The notes: a model not told the origin generated them from the sequence alone. A stretch of DNA of 64,000 nucleotides from Caballeronia glathei (GCF_000698595.1 NZ_JFHC01000003.1:220041-284040); one strand, 5' to 3'. Shown: positions 1-8,526, numbered from the stretch's first letter. Numbers and translations: made by a program.

Positions 1-405
1 AAGCTCCTCGCTCGATCCGGTCATCAGTTCGAGTTGCACGTCCGGATAGGCATGGCTGAAGCGCGAGAGCAACTGAGGCAGCTGAGTGTGTACGAGATTC
101 TCGGAGATGCCGAGCCGCAGGGTCGTCACTTGCGGCGGGTCACGCAGTTCGTGCATGAATGCCTCGTACTGCGAGAGCAGGCGCCGGCCGGACGAAAGCA
201 GCCGCTCGCCATCCGCCGTCAGGGTCAGTGAACGGCTCGTGCGCTCGAATACGCGCAGTTGCAGCGTGTCTTCGAGACGCAGGATCTTCTGACTGACAGC
301 CGATTGCGAGCGCCCGATCACGTCCGCCGCGGCCGTGAAGCTGCCGGTCTCGGCCACCGCGACGAAGGCGCGCAGCAAATCCAGATCCAGGTCCGACGCG
401 CTCAT
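1..405 (-). CDS. LysR-family transcriptional regulator, 5' part (cut by window edge)
   Basis: Seen: reverse-strand reading from ATG at 405 gives 135 residues without a stop up to the window edge. Residues about 10-65 form a typical LysR winged helix-turn-helix (LLRAFVAVAETGSFTAAADV, then QSAVSQKILRLED). The start of the effector-binding domain follows (LRLGISENL, then YPDVQLELM). Family knowledge: LysR proteins are DNA-binding regulators of about 300 residues that usually control a divergent gene. The divergent gene here is the NTF2-like gene at 572, across a 166-bp gap, so it is a possible target. The effector is not visible. Confidence 0.88.
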   Translation of the reverse strand, partial: MSASDLDLDLLRAFVAVAETGSFTAAADVIGRSQSAVSQKILRLEDTLQLRVFERTSRSLTLTADGERLLSSGRRLLSQYEAFMHELRDPPQVTTLRLGISENLVHTQLPQLLSRFSHAYPDVQLELMTGSSEEL

Positions 406-571
406 GTTCAATTAGATTGACGACTAGGTGTCAGCAATATTATTCGTTTGTCTTCTGGCTGACAAGTTCCAATAATGGACTGACCGGACAGGATCTCAAT
501 GGATGAGTGTGGGCTGGAGCCGGTGTGACATCGGATAATTGCGCATCGTCGATGCGCAGGGAGCTTGAAAC

Positions 572-997
572 ATGGCAAGGCGCAGTTCAGTAGAAATCGT
601 CGAAAACTTCTGGCGCGAGGTGTGGCAGGCGCGCAACCCGGATGCAGCGGACCGTCTGGTCGCGGAGGATTTCGGAATCACATCGGGCGGGGTCGAGATC
701 AGCTCGCGCGCGGAGTTCAAGAAATGGGTGGCGGCGTTTCTGTCGAGCATCGACGATTTCAGGTTCGACGTAATCGAGACTTTCCAGAACGAGACGGGCG
801 ACCGTGTGGTGTCGCGCTGGCGTGTCACCGGCAGGAACAACGGATTCATGGGCTTCGAGCCGTGCCATACGCCGATCGAGATGTTCGGCACGGCTGTGCT
901 GCACGTGCGTGAAGACGGCTTGTTGCAGCACAACTGGGTCGAGCGCAACGCGCTGGAAGTTCAACGCGCGTTGACGGAGAAGATGAGCACCGTTTGA
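572..997 (+). CDS. NTF2-like / SnoaL-type protein
   Basis: A 141-residue protein with the size and pattern of SnoaL-like NTF2-fold proteins. It has an N-terminal helix (VEIVENFWREVWQARN), the DRLVAEDFGITSGG segment, then alternating strands ending in LLQHNWVERNAL. The start is supported by GGGAGC a few bases upstream. Members of this fold are small cone-shaped enzymes or ligand binders, such as polyketide cyclases, isomerases and ester hydrolases, and the sequence alone does not give the substrate. It lies divergent to a LysR gene, which may control it. No signal peptide, so it is probably cytoplasmic. Confidence 0.75.
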   Translation: MARRSSVEIVENFWREVWQARNPDAADRLVAEDFGITSGGVEISSRAEFKKWVAAFLSSIDDFRFDVIETFQNETGDRVVSRWRVTGRNNGFMGFEPCHTPIEMFGTAVLHVREDGLLQHNWVERNALEVQRALTEKMSTV

Positions 998-1080
998 CGG
1001 AGGACGGTGGGTGCCGTGTCTTTCGGCAAGCAGGCAGACGAGCGGGCAGGCCGAAAGGGGGCGGGTTCCCTGCGGCCCGC

Positions 1081-1599
1081 TCACACCACGAGCCGGTTCG
1101 CCACCCTGGACGACGCCTTGTCCGCGTGTTCCTGCACGTGACGGCCATTTCTCAGCACCCGGCCAAGGATGCTGAGCAGGAAGCCCGTTTCCTCTGAGGT
1201 CATGCCGGCGAGCAGGTCGTCCTGGACGCGCGCAAAGATTGCCGGAATTCTTTCAGCGATGCCCGTACCCACTGCGGTCAGTGCGAGCTTGACGACGCGG
1301 CGGTCTTCCTTGCTGCGCACGCGCACCACCAGACCACGCTTTTCCATGCGGTCGACGATCCGCGTCACCGCGCTCGCGTCGATGCCGTATTCACGCGCGA
1401 GGTCGACCGCGACGAGTTCGCAGTCGCGCGCCAGCATGGAGATGATGCTGGCTTCCGTGCCGCTTACGTCGAGTTCATCGCGCGTGCGCTGATTGATCAG
1501 ATTCCACGTGTTGGTGCGGGCGTGGTTCAGCAGATGGCCGAGATTTTCGGCGATCATCGTGTCGCCGTTTTCGCGCGGCGGCTCGTTCTTGTCTCTCAT
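1081..1599 (-). CDS. MarR-family transcriptional regulator
   Basis: 172 residues with a MarR winged helix-turn-helix in the middle: SGTEASIISMLARDCELVAVDLAREYGIDASAVTRIVDRMEKRGLV, in which the recognition helix and the wing (VRSKEDRRVVKLALT, with the MarR D-x-R-x3-L pattern) are clear. Flanking helices would form the dimer interface. No ribosome-binding site is obvious for the ATG at 1599, and ATG 1557 (MIAENLGHLL) is an alternative start. The gene stands alone on the minus strand with no linked efflux or catabolic gene, so its target is unknown. Confidence 0.85.
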   Translation of the reverse strand: MRDKNEPPRENGDTMIAENLGHLLNHARTNTWNLINQRTRDELDVSGTEASIISMLARDCELVAVDLAREYGIDASAVTRIVDRMEKRGLVVRVRSKEDRRVVKLALTAVGTGIAERIPAIFARVQDDLLAGMTSEETGFLLSILGRVLRNGRHVQEHADKASSRVANRLVV

Positions 1600-1756
1600 C
1601 GATAGTGAACGCTGGCAATTTCAGGGAAGCGGGGCGGCACAGACCGTTCCCGCTATAGGGATACAACAGCTGAAATCGCGATTTATTCCGCGTCGCCAGG
1701 CAATCGGGCGAACGCTCGCGGACGTCCGTGCACCTTCCCCGACGGTCAAGCTGCTT

Positions 1757-1981
1757 TCAGCGCGTGATCACCGCGACCACCTTGCGAATGAGCGGCGCCG
1801 CGCTCAGCACCACGGGGAGCATGATGGTCCACGAGTACAGATAGGCACGCAGCCAGTGCGTCGCGAACGTGCCGTCCGCGTAGAAGGGCGTGCTTGCGAC
1901 GGCGGCCGCAATCGCGCAGGTGATCCCCGACTGGATGACACTGAAGACGAAGTGGCCGAATCGTTTCGGTATCTTCCACAT
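1757..1981 (-). CDS. DUF2798-type two-helix membrane protein
   Basis: About 74 residues beginning MWKIPKRFGHFVFSVIQSGIT, with two hydrophobic segments (FVFSVIQSGITCAIAAAVAS and YSWTIMLPVVLSAAPLI) separated by a short polar loop containing W. Size and pattern match the DUF2798 inner-membrane proteins, which have no known function. The frame extends upstream to 2026, which would overlap the LysR gene. ATG 1981 was chosen because it avoids the overlap and matches family N-termini. It lies 28 bp behind the LysR gene on the same strand, so co-transcription is likely. Confidence 0.7.
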   Translation of the reverse strand: MWKIPKRFGHFVFSVIQSGITCAIAAAVASTPFYADGTFATHWLRAYLYSWTIMLPVVLSAAPLIRKVVAVITR

Positions 1982-2009
1982 GGTGCTGTTCCGGGTGTCG
2001 CGCGATGTC

Positions 2010-3047
2010 TTAGTGGGCGGCCGCAAAGACGGTGCTCACGCCATCGGGCACGAGATGCTGCACATCGACGGCCTTCCCGGAACGGCCCTTCGCGATCCGT
2101 GCGGCAGAAGGGCCCGTGAGCAATTCGACATCACGTTGCACCCTGGCAAGCGCAGGCGAGATCGTCGCGCGCAGATGCTCGATCAGCGTGCGGGTCTTCG
2201 CATCGAGATATCGGCGCGACACGTAGACGGCATACACGTTGAAAGGCCGCAGCCGCAGTTCTGGCAAGACCCGCACGAGCGTTCCATTGCGCAGATCGTC
2301 GATGGCGCTGTAGGCGGCGAGCATGCCGATGCCCGCGCCGGCGCGCAGCGCATGGCGCATCGCGTCGGGGGAATTGGTCTGGAACGGATACGCTGTCACG
2401 GGAACGACGAACGCGCCGGTGGCGCTTTCCAGATGCCATTCGTCGGACGGAGAGACCGGGCTCTCGAGGCGCAGCAGCGAATGGGCGGCGAGATCGGCCG
2501 GGTCCTTCGGAATGCCATGCTGTTTCAGGTACGCAGGCGATGCGGCGAGCACCGCGTGATTCGACCCGAGCGTCTGCGTGATATAGCCGGAATCGGGCAA
2601 TTGCGACGCGCCGAGCAACGAAATGTCGAAACCGCCCTCGACCAGATTCGGCATGCTGTGCTCGATCACGAGTTCGACCGACACGTCCGGGTGAGCGGCC
2701 TGGTATGCGACCAGAGCATCCGTCACGAGGCTTTGCGCGAGTCCGGGAGAAGAGTGCACGCGCAGGTGCCCCTCGGCGTGCGCGGTGACATTGCGTGCTT
2801 CCGCCTTCGCGTTGTCCAGATCAGCGAGGATCGACTTGGCGCGCTCGTAATACTTCGCGCCTGCGTCGGTGACGGACAGGTGCCGCGTCGAGCGCCGGAT
2901 GAGGACGGCCTGAAGCTCATTTTCGAGCATCGAAACCGCACGCGACACCTGCGCCGTCGTCAAGTCGCTCTCCTTTGCAACGGCCGTGAACGTACCGGCC
3001 TCCACGACGCGCACGAATGCCCGCATGTTATGAATCATGTCAACCAT
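2010..3047 (-). CDS. LysR-family transcriptional regulator
   Basis: 345 residues from ATG 3047, chosen over the ATG at 3119 because AGGGGA precedes it and the longer version would run through a palindrome. The N-terminal winged helix-turn-helix is MRAFVRVVEAGTFTAVAKES, then TAQVSRAVSMLENEL. The substrate-binding domain follows (VELVIEHSMPNLVEGGFDISL). The C-terminus (after about residue 315) is an extra basic tail beyond the usual LysR end. The upstream gene on the same strand is an acyl-CoA-synthetase-like gene, and a 32-bp palindrome lies between them. The effector is unknown. Confidence 0.88.
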   Translation of the reverse strand: MVDMIHNMRAFVRVVEAGTFTAVAKESDLTTAQVSRAVSMLENELQAVLIRRSTRHLSVTDAGAKYYERAKSILADLDNAKAEARNVTAHAEGHLRVHSSPGLAQSLVTDALVAYQAAHPDVSVELVIEHSMPNLVEGGFDISLLGASQLPDSGYITQTLGSNHAVLAASPAYLKQHGIPKDPADLAAHSLLRLESPVSPSDEWHLESATGAFVVPVTAYPFQTNSPDAMRHALRAGAGIGMLAAYSAIDDLRNGTLVRVLPELRLRPFNVYAVYVSRRYLDAKTRTLIEHLRATISPALARVQRDVELLTGPSAARIAKGRSGKAVDVQHLVPDGVSTVFAAAH

Positions 3048-3095
3048 AGTCGATTCCCCTGCATGTTCCGCCTGCGACGGAATACGCCGTATTCT

Positions 3096-3127
3096 CCCAG
3101 TGTTTGACACGTGTGTCAAACACTGGG
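3096..3127. promoter_or_regulatory. 32-bp perfect inverted repeat upstream of LysR gene
   Basis: The two arms, CCCAGTGTTTGACAC and GTGTCAAACACTGGG, are exact reverse complements around a 2-nt centre. The repeat lies 49 bp before the LysR start and 61 bp after the end of the ligase gene. No T run follows on either strand, so it does not look like an intrinsic terminator. A dimer- or tetramer-binding operator is more likely. The binding protein cannot be deduced. Confidence 0.6.
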
Positions 3128-3187
3128 CGTCCGTGGTGTTCGGTGCGGCTGGCCGGGTCCCGGTTCTAGGGTCGCGGTCGAGGCTGT

Positions 3188-4762
3188 CTACTCCAGATCG
3201 CCGACACGAATTTCGAATTGAGCAGCCATCGCGGCCAGCACGCGGCGGCTCACCTTTCCCACGCCGTTGCGGGGAATCATGTCGACGACAGCGAGCACTT
3301 CGGGCACCTTGTAGTCAGCGAGCTGATGGGCGGCGTGACCGAGGATGTCGTTGGTATCGCAGGGTCGTGACGGATCGACGAGTTCGATGAAGCCCACGAC
3401 ACGCTGGCCCAGGAACGGGTCGGTCACGCCCGCGACGGCGGCATCGGCCACGGCAGGATGCGTCATCAGCACGCGGGCGATCTCGACCGGCGAAAGGCGC
3501 TGGCCGGCCCGCACGATCACGTCCGACCTGCGTATTTCGTAAGACCATTCCCCGTCCTCGGTCTGCCGCATCATGTCGCCGGTGTGGTACCAGCCGTCAC
3601 GCTTCGGATCGTCGACGACACCCGGGCTCTTCCAGTAGCCCTTGAACAGGTTCTCGCCACGAACGACCAGCTCGCCGGCATCGCCCTCGGGCGTCGGCGC
3701 GCCATGTTCGTCGACGAGTTTCGCGAGACCCGGCACGGCGCGCACGGACCGGTTATTCGTGCCGAGATAGAGACAGCCGATCGCCTCGCTCATTGCGACG
3801 AGGTTGTGCAGCGGCGTGCCGAACACGCGCTCGAAGTCGTCGAACAACTCGGGCGCCGCCGAATCGCCGAAGACCATGCACGAAGACAGGCAATCGACCT
3901 TGCGGGGCGCCTCGCGCTGTGCCCTGATCAACTTCGCAATCTCGAGCGGCGGCGCCGCCACCCGGGTGCAGCGATGGCGCTCGATCGCATCGAGCACCGG
4001 GCCGGGCTCGAACTGGCTGCACTCCGCCAAGATGCACGGCACGCCGAGCGACATGCACATGACAAGCGCATACGCGCCGAGCGGCCGATAAAGCGGCGCA
4101 TGACACACGGCCTTCACATTGCGGTTCCATCCGAAGGCAATCGCGAGTTCGACCGTATGCAGCAGGGTCTTTTGCGTATGCGTGACGAGCTTCGGATCGC
4201 CGGTGGCGCCGGATGTCGCGATCAGGATGGCGTGGGCGTCGGGATCGTGCGTGAAGGAGAAGACGTCCGGATCGTCGTTCGCGAGCAGCGTCTGCCATGT
4301 CCCGGAGCGGCCGTCCTTGTGCGCGGCTTCCACCGTGAAGCGCCTGCCGGCAGGCAGAAAGGACGGAATGCTGTCTTCGAGCAGCCGGTCGAGTTCCGGT
4401 GCGGCCAGGTACAAAGAGGGCTGCAGAACGTCGAGCAACCGTTTCATTTCCGCGATCTTGAAGGCGGGATCGAGCGGCACGACGATCGCGCCGATCGCCA
4501 GGCCCGCATAGCAGGCGAGCAGCGCCGGGACGCAATTGCCGAGTTGCAGGACGATTCGATCGCCCGGCCGGATGCCCTGAGCGAGCATGCCCGCGCTCAG
4601 ACGCCGCACGTCGGATGCGAAACGGCCGAAAGTCCAGGTGTGCTCGCCCTGGACGGCGGCCAGAACCTCCGGGTGCGCCATGGCATTGGCGAGCATGCAT
4701 TCGACGAGGCTCGGGTTGCCCCTGGACGTGATGGGCTGATGGGAAGAGGGTAAATCGATCAT
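3188..4762 (-). CDS. AMP-dependent acyl-CoA synthetase/ligase family protein
   Basis: 524 residues in the ANL (acyl/aryl-CoA synthetase, NRPS adenylation, luciferase) superfamily. Visible core motifs in order are ATSGATGDPK near residue 183 (phosphate-binding loop, usual form TSGTTGxPK), WYHTGDMM near 392 (catalytic Asp region), RRSDVIVRAGQRLSP near 410 (hinge), and GVGKVSRRVL near 500 with the C-terminal catalytic Lys. Such enzymes activate a carboxylic acid with ATP to an acyl-adenylate and then form a thioester. The specificity is not readable, although benzoate-like and coumarate-like ligases look similar. AAGGGA precedes the start. Confidence 0.85.
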   Translation of the reverse strand: MIDLPSSHQPITSRGNPSLVECMLANAMAHPEVLAAVQGEHTWTFGRFASDVRRLSAGMLAQGIRPGDRIVLQLGNCVPALLACYAGLAIGAIVVPLDPAFKIAEMKRLLDVLQPSLYLAAPELDRLLEDSIPSFLPAGRRFTVEAAHKDGRSGTWQTLLANDDPDVFSFTHDPDAHAILIATSGATGDPKLVTHTQKTLLHTVELAIAFGWNRNVKAVCHAPLYRPLGAYALVMCMSLGVPCILAECSQFEPGPVLDAIERHRCTRVAAPPLEIAKLIRAQREAPRKVDCLSSCMVFGDSAAPELFDDFERVFGTPLHNLVAMSEAIGCLYLGTNNRSVRAVPGLAKLVDEHGAPTPEGDAGELVVRGENLFKGYWKSPGVVDDPKRDGWYHTGDMMRQTEDGEWSYEIRRSDVIVRAGQRLSPVEIARVLMTHPAVADAAVAGVTDPFLGQRVVGFIELVDPSRPCDTNDILGHAAHQLADYKVPEVLAVVDMIPRNGVGKVSRRVLAAMAAQFEIRVGDLE

Positions 4763-5002
4763 GGCTTGGCATCCCTTGCGGGCGCCTGCACGGGAGCTAA
4801 AGAAAGCCAGCGCGGGGGAGTGCGCTTGGAGACCGGGCGACGAGCGGAGGCATCGCCCGGTCGATTATGCGGACTTTGTCAAACGTATGCAGAAACCACA
4901 CGCCCGCGGCAGGACGAGACCTGGCGCATTCGAGGTGCCGGTTCCGGTATCACCCGATATTCGGGCAATGAGCGCTGTTGCCGCGCCTGCTGCATCGGCT
5001 AG

Positions 5003-5311
5003 TTACACCCGGCCATCGACTCTTGGCGCTGCCGATGTGCGCCCCGGGCGGGGCGCCCCGGTTCTCTCAGCCAGCAACAGGCGAATCGCGGCAAGTGAGT
5101 CCTCGCCGACGGCGGTCGGTGCGAAACCGGCCGACGCTGCAAAGGGGGGCGGCGTGACACCCAGCCGCCGGCAGACTCTGGAGAGATATGGCTTGGAGGC
5201 ACCGGTGCAGGCGCATGCCGCCGCCGTCAGTTCCGCGTCGCCGACCTGCCGCCGCAACCAGGCGAGCGTGGCCCGATCACGTTCGTTGTACACACGTACC
5301 AGGTGTTCCAT
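5003..5311 (-). CDS. Small SOS-controlled HTH-like protein of unknown function
   Basis: 102 residues starting MEHLVRVYNERDRATLAWLRRQ. The middle (LTAAACACTGASKPYLSRVCRRLGV) reads like a helix-turn-helix with the pattern expected for DNA-binding helices, and the C-terminus is Pro/Arg rich. GGAGG ends 6 nt before the ATG, which makes the start convincing. Directly upstream sit two perfect LexA-type boxes, so expression should be induced by DNA damage. I do not recognise the family. It has no linked polymerase or recombination gene, so its role in the SOS response is inference only. Confidence 0.7.
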   Translation of the reverse strand: MEHLVRVYNERDRATLAWLRRQVGDAELTAAACACTGASKPYLSRVCRRLGVTPPPFAASAGFAPTAVGEDSLAAIRLLLAERTGAPRPGRTSAAPRVDGRV

Positions 5312-5325
5312 TCCGGACCTCCATA

Positions 5326-5341
5326 CTGTGCATAAAAACAG
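5326..5341. promoter_or_regulatory. LexA (SOS) box, proximal
   Basis: CTGT-N8-ACAG, flanked by TA on both sides, which matches the gammaproteobacterial/betaproteobacterial LexA consensus. It begins four bases upstream of the GGAGG ribosome-binding site of the small gene at 5003-5311, a position where bound LexA would block transcription. Confidence 0.8.
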
Positions 5342-5343
5342 TA

Positions 5344-5359
5344 CTGTGAATATATACAG
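5344..5359. promoter_or_regulatory. LexA (SOS) box, distal
   Basis: A second CTGT-N8-ACAG, with an AT-only interior close to the ideal TATATATA, separated from the first box by 2 bp. Tandem boxes are known from tightly repressed SOS genes. The AT-rich interior also suits a core promoter for the minus-strand gene. Confidence 0.82.
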
Positions 5360-5541
5360 TAATTAAGGCGATTCAAGACACGCCGTGTGTAGCGTCGACG
5401 CGAGTCTGAATGTGTAGAGAGAGGACATCCGGTCGCGAACTCACGGTTCGTCTGGATTTTTGGCGCGTGTTGCACCGAGGCGACGAGCCCACGCGGGATT
5501 GCGCGCTATGATCGAGCACCTCATTCGCGAGCGAGGCGCGC

Positions 5542-5919
5542 GTGTCGACGGACACCAACCAGCTGGAAACATGGGCACTGCAGCGTGTGATCACTTCCGC
5601 CATCGCACTCGCCGACAGCGGCCGTTACCACGACTTCACCGACATCGATTACGCACTCCGTTTCGAGCACGGCTGGATCGAGGCGCGCGCATTGATCGAC
5701 GACGGGAAGATGCGTGCGCTGCTGAATGACCGTTGCGCGTCCGCGCAGGCGTGCGCGACTGCGCAAGTCGCGGCATCGCTTGCGGCCGCGTCAGCTTCCG
5801 AGCCGGTGACGGTGGCGAAACCCTCGCTGCTGCGGTTAGCCTTCGGCTTGCGAGCCGTGTGGCGGGCGCCCGCGGTGAAATCGGCCGGCGCGGCTGACCT
5901 GGGGTCCGCCGCGGTCTGA
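5542..5919 (+). CDS. Hypothetical protein
   Basis: 125 residues. The N-terminal 65 residues (LETWALQRVITSAIALADSGRYHDFTDIDYALRFEHGWIEARALIDD) are a plausible helical domain with conserved-looking aromatic residues, and the C-terminal half is Ala-rich low complexity ending in GLRAVWRAPAVKSAG. No signal peptide or membrane segment. I do not recognise the family. Coding is supported by the length of the frame, third-position G/C preference and absence of a better frame on the other strand. Function unknown. Confidence 0.6.
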   Translation: MSTDTNQLETWALQRVITSAIALADSGRYHDFTDIDYALRFEHGWIEARALIDDGKMRALLNDRCASAQACATAQVAASLAAASASEPVTVAKPSLLRLAFGLRAVWRAPAVKSAGAADLGSAAV

Positions 5920-6179
5920 GGAGGGGCCGGGCCTCGGCTCTGCGTCGTGATCCGCGATCACGCTACCTGCACTTGATACCCGCCTTGCCGCCTGATTCGA
6001 GCGGCTGCGTCGTTCGCGACGCGAGGCGGGAGATATCAAAGGATGCGCCCTTCGACTGGCGAAGCCCCTGGGCGTCGCATCCGGACCGCAGGGCCGGTTT
6101 TCGAAACGAGCACTGAGCGTCATTCCGGCCGGGCATTTCAGATACTTGTTCCGTCTGGAAGGGCAAACGGGAACGACGG

Positions 6180-6581
6180 CTACTTGCCGATGCCCAGAAG
6201 CTCGACTTCGAATGTCAGGTCGCTGTTGGGCGGAATCGTGCCCACACCCCGTTCGCCGTAAGCGGTTGCGGCCGGACAGGTGAGCTTGGCTTTCTCGCCG
6301 ACTTTCATCTTCTGCACCCCCTGCGTCCAGCAGGGGATCACGCGGCCAAGAGGAAACGTGGCCGGACCGCCGTGCTTGTCCGAACTGTCGAACTCGGTGC
6401 CATTCGCAAGCGTGCCCCGGTAGTTGACACGCACGACGTCGCTTGCCGTGGGCTGCGGACCCGAGCCCGGCGTGACGTGCTCCACGATGACGCCCGAGGG
6501 CAGCTTTTCGGTCGCCGGCGAGGCTGCGAATGCGCTCGACGCGGTGGCTAAGGCAACGAGCAAAGCGGTAACGGATTTCAC
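6180..6581 (-). CDS. FKBP-type peptidyl-prolyl cis-trans isomerase, exported
   Basis: 133 residues from a GTG start, supported by AAGGAG 6 nt upstream. Residues 1-19 (MKSVTALLVALATASSAFA) are a signal peptide cut before ASPATEK. The rest is one FKBP domain with the landmarks VRVNYRGTLANGTEFDSS, GRVIPCWTQGVQKMKVGEKAKL, AYGERGVGTIPPNSDLTFEVELL. It would catalyse proline isomerisation in the periplasm and help protein folding. An ATG in another frame lies between the ribosome-binding site and the GTG but leads only to a shadow frame. Confidence 0.9.
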   Translation of the reverse strand: MKSVTALLVALATASSAFAASPATEKLPSGVIVEHVTPGSGPQPTASDVVRVNYRGTLANGTEFDSSDKHGGPATFPLGRVIPCWTQGVQKMKVGEKAKLTCPAATAYGERGVGTIPPNSDLTFEVELLGIGK

Positions 6582-6646
6582 TCATATCTCCTTGTCGTAA
6601 GGTGGGCCATTATATCGGCTGGCAGAAACCAATGAAGGAGGCTTTT

Positions 6647-7153
6647 GTGGATGATCGTTTTGACAGACGCGCACTCCTGCTTCATCTTGGAGACGTGCTC
6701 GAAGCGGCAAGCCGCGTGACCGGTTTCGGGCGCCCCAATGCATCTATCGCCCAGTTGGCCAGAGATGAAGCGACGCTGCAGCAGTTCGCGTTCCTGCAAA
6801 GTTTCACGCCCACGATGACCGCGGCCGAGTTCGCGGGGCAGGTCGCGAGCGCGTTCTGCTCGTGGCCGGCGGCGTTGCTCGAAGAAAGGCTGGACCAGCG
6901 CGCGCTGGCCGTGGCGGTTCAGCGCCATCTGTTCGAAGACAACGCGCGTGGCTGGAATACCTATGCAGCCGAGCTTCGCAAGCAGGTGAAATGGTTTGCG
7001 GCCGATCTGCCCAAAGTGAAAGGCGAGCGTGCCTCCGCCGAACCGGACGCGAACCGGGAGAAGGCGTTGGCGCAAGCTGCGACGTCCGTCGAATGGGGTG
7101 CGTCCGACGAAAAGAGGGGATGGCCCTGGCCTCAGCCAGGATCGACGTCCTGA
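6647..7153 (+). CDS. Hypothetical protein, GTG start
   Basis: 168 residues read from GTG 6647, preferred because AAGGAGG (6635-6641) lies 5 nt upstream. The longer frame from ATG 6602 has no such site. The sequence is mostly helical (RRALLLHLGDVLEAASRV, ATLQQFAFLQSFTPTMTAAEFAGQVASAF) with a charged C-terminus (KVKGERASAEPDANREKALAQ). No transmembrane helix and no motif I can assign. It is divergent from the FKBP gene across 65 bp. Confidence 0.6.
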   Translation: MDDRFDRRALLLHLGDVLEAASRVTGFGRPNASIAQLARDEATLQQFAFLQSFTPTMTAAEFAGQVASAFCSWPAALLEERLDQRALAVAVQRHLFEDNARGWNTYAAELRKQVKWFAADLPKVKGERASAEPDANREKALAQAATSVEWGASDEKRGWPWPQPGSTS

Positions 7154-7269
7154 ACGACGGCTTGCGGGCAAAGCCGTCCATATTCATCGCATGCGCGAGA
7201 CGAATGTTCGTTGCGCCGGGAACTCGACCAGGGTCACGCTCAAGCATGCGGAGTGCTTCGTCGAGTGCC

Positions 7270-7293
7270 CTTTAGCACTTTAGCGCTTTAGCG
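7270..7293. repeat. Three tandem copies of an 8-mer (CTTTAGCR)
   Basis: CTTTAGCA, CTTTAGCG, CTTTAGCG follow each other directly between the hypothetical gene ending at 7153 and the 3' end of the H-NS gene. Function unknown; it may be only a slippage product. Confidence 0.6.
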
Positions 7294-7313
7294 GAGTGTG
7301 ATGCCTTGAATGG

Positions 7314-7991
7314 TTAAGCCGTAGCTTCGGCGAACCCGTTCACCGGCGAACTGGATTCGCTCGTGCTTGCAACCGCCTTCTTGCTCGCGGCCGCCTTTTT
7401 GGCCACCGCTTTCTTTGCGGCCGGGCCGCGACTCTTTTTCGCGGCGACGCCCTTGCTCGCAAGGGGGGGCTTTGCAGTCGATACCTTTCTGGCGGCTGAT
7501 TTCTTCGACGCTACTTTTTTCGCCCGCGTCTTGACGGCGATGGCACGCTTGGCGGTTGCTTTCGTCTTGACGGCCGCGGACTTCCCTTTTGCGCCTTTGG
7601 CCTTGCCTGCATCATCCGCGCTGGCGTTCCCCGCGGGCGCAATCAGGAATTTGCTGCGGTCCTTGGCGTCCTTGATCCATGCCGGCGGCCGCGCGTGCCC
7701 GCTCCATGTCGCGCCCGTTACGGGATCGCGATACTTGGGCGGCAGTTTGCCTTTCGCCGAGGCCTTCGATCTGACACCGCTCTTGCGGGTGCCTGAAGAC
7801 AGCGCGCTTGCCCTGCGGCCGCGGCGCTTGCCGGAAGCAAAATGAGCGTCGATATCGGCAATGGTCAGGCCATGGTCGTCCATCAGCTTACGAATGTCAG
7901 CGATGGCGCCTTGCATGCGTTTTGCAATGAGTGCATCGGCTTGCGCCTGAAGTTGCTTCAACTTGCGTTGGATTTGTTCAAGCGTGGCCAT
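7314..7991 (-). CDS. H-NS family nucleoid protein with histone-H1-like basic tail
   Basis: 225 residues from ATG 7991, preceded by GGAGG; the longer frame to 8021 lacks a site. Residues 1-55 are a coiled-coil oligomerisation region (MATLEQIQRKLKQLQAQADALIAKR). The C-terminal DNA-binding core of H-NS follows near residue 85-115 (KYRDPVTGATWSGHARPPAWI). After about residue 130 comes a 90-residue Ala/Lys tail (AKKVASKKSAARKV, PAAKKAVAKKAAASKKAV) like eukaryotic H1 or bacterial HctB/AlgP-type tails. Expected role: DNA compaction and silencing of AT-rich genes, with the tail adding non-specific binding. The promoter side is AT-richer than average. Confidence 0.9.
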   Translation of the reverse strand: MATLEQIQRKLKQLQAQADALIAKRMQGAIADIRKLMDDHGLTIADIDAHFASGKRRGRRASALSSGTRKSGVRSKASAKGKLPPKYRDPVTGATWSGHARPPAWIKDAKDRSKFLIAPAGNASADDAGKAKGAKGKSAAVKTKATAKRAIAVKTRAKKVASKKSAARKVSTAKPPLASKGVAAKKSRGPAAKKAVAKKAAASKKAVASTSESSSPVNGFAEATA

Positions 7992-8526
7992 TTCGTCCTC
8001 CATAAAGGGATTTGTTCGCACTATGCCATCATTTGCGGCATGCGCGAAGCTTTAGCCATTGCAGGCCACTACATTCCGTTGCTTAAAGCTTGCTTGAACC
8101 TGAAGACAAGCCTCGACAAAACCGGTTTAAAGCGCGGATAAGAGTTGCATTGATTTCCGGCCCTTCGCATCTGAATGCTTTAACACGGCGAGCCTTGCCT
8201 GATCGCAAAGAACTGGAAATGCATTTAGAGAATCGATCCACGCTTCTCGCCGCACGTTTATGCTCTATCGATCTTTATGTCCGGCAACGTACGCGCTTGG
8301 CATGTCCCTCGCGCAGTCGTTTTGCTCAAGCAGGTGCGCCGATCTAAAAATGCTGCATGGCAACCTGAATCGCAAAAAACGCCTCTTTGACGGCCTTCGC
8401 GTGGCTTTTCGTGAACCGGTTACTTCGAACAACGCCCTTCATTCCGGCATTTCGCAAATGCGGCGACTTCGCCGAGCGCATGGCCTACAATGTAACGATC
8501 ATCGAAATGCACCCAAGGAGTCTGTC
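7992..8526. other. Non-coding stretch upstream of the H-NS gene
   Basis: 535 bp without a convincing gene. It is clearly less GC-rich than its surroundings, as expected for a promoter and possible H-NS autoregulatory region. Short open frames here lack ribosome-binding sites and family resemblance. Confidence 0.5.
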
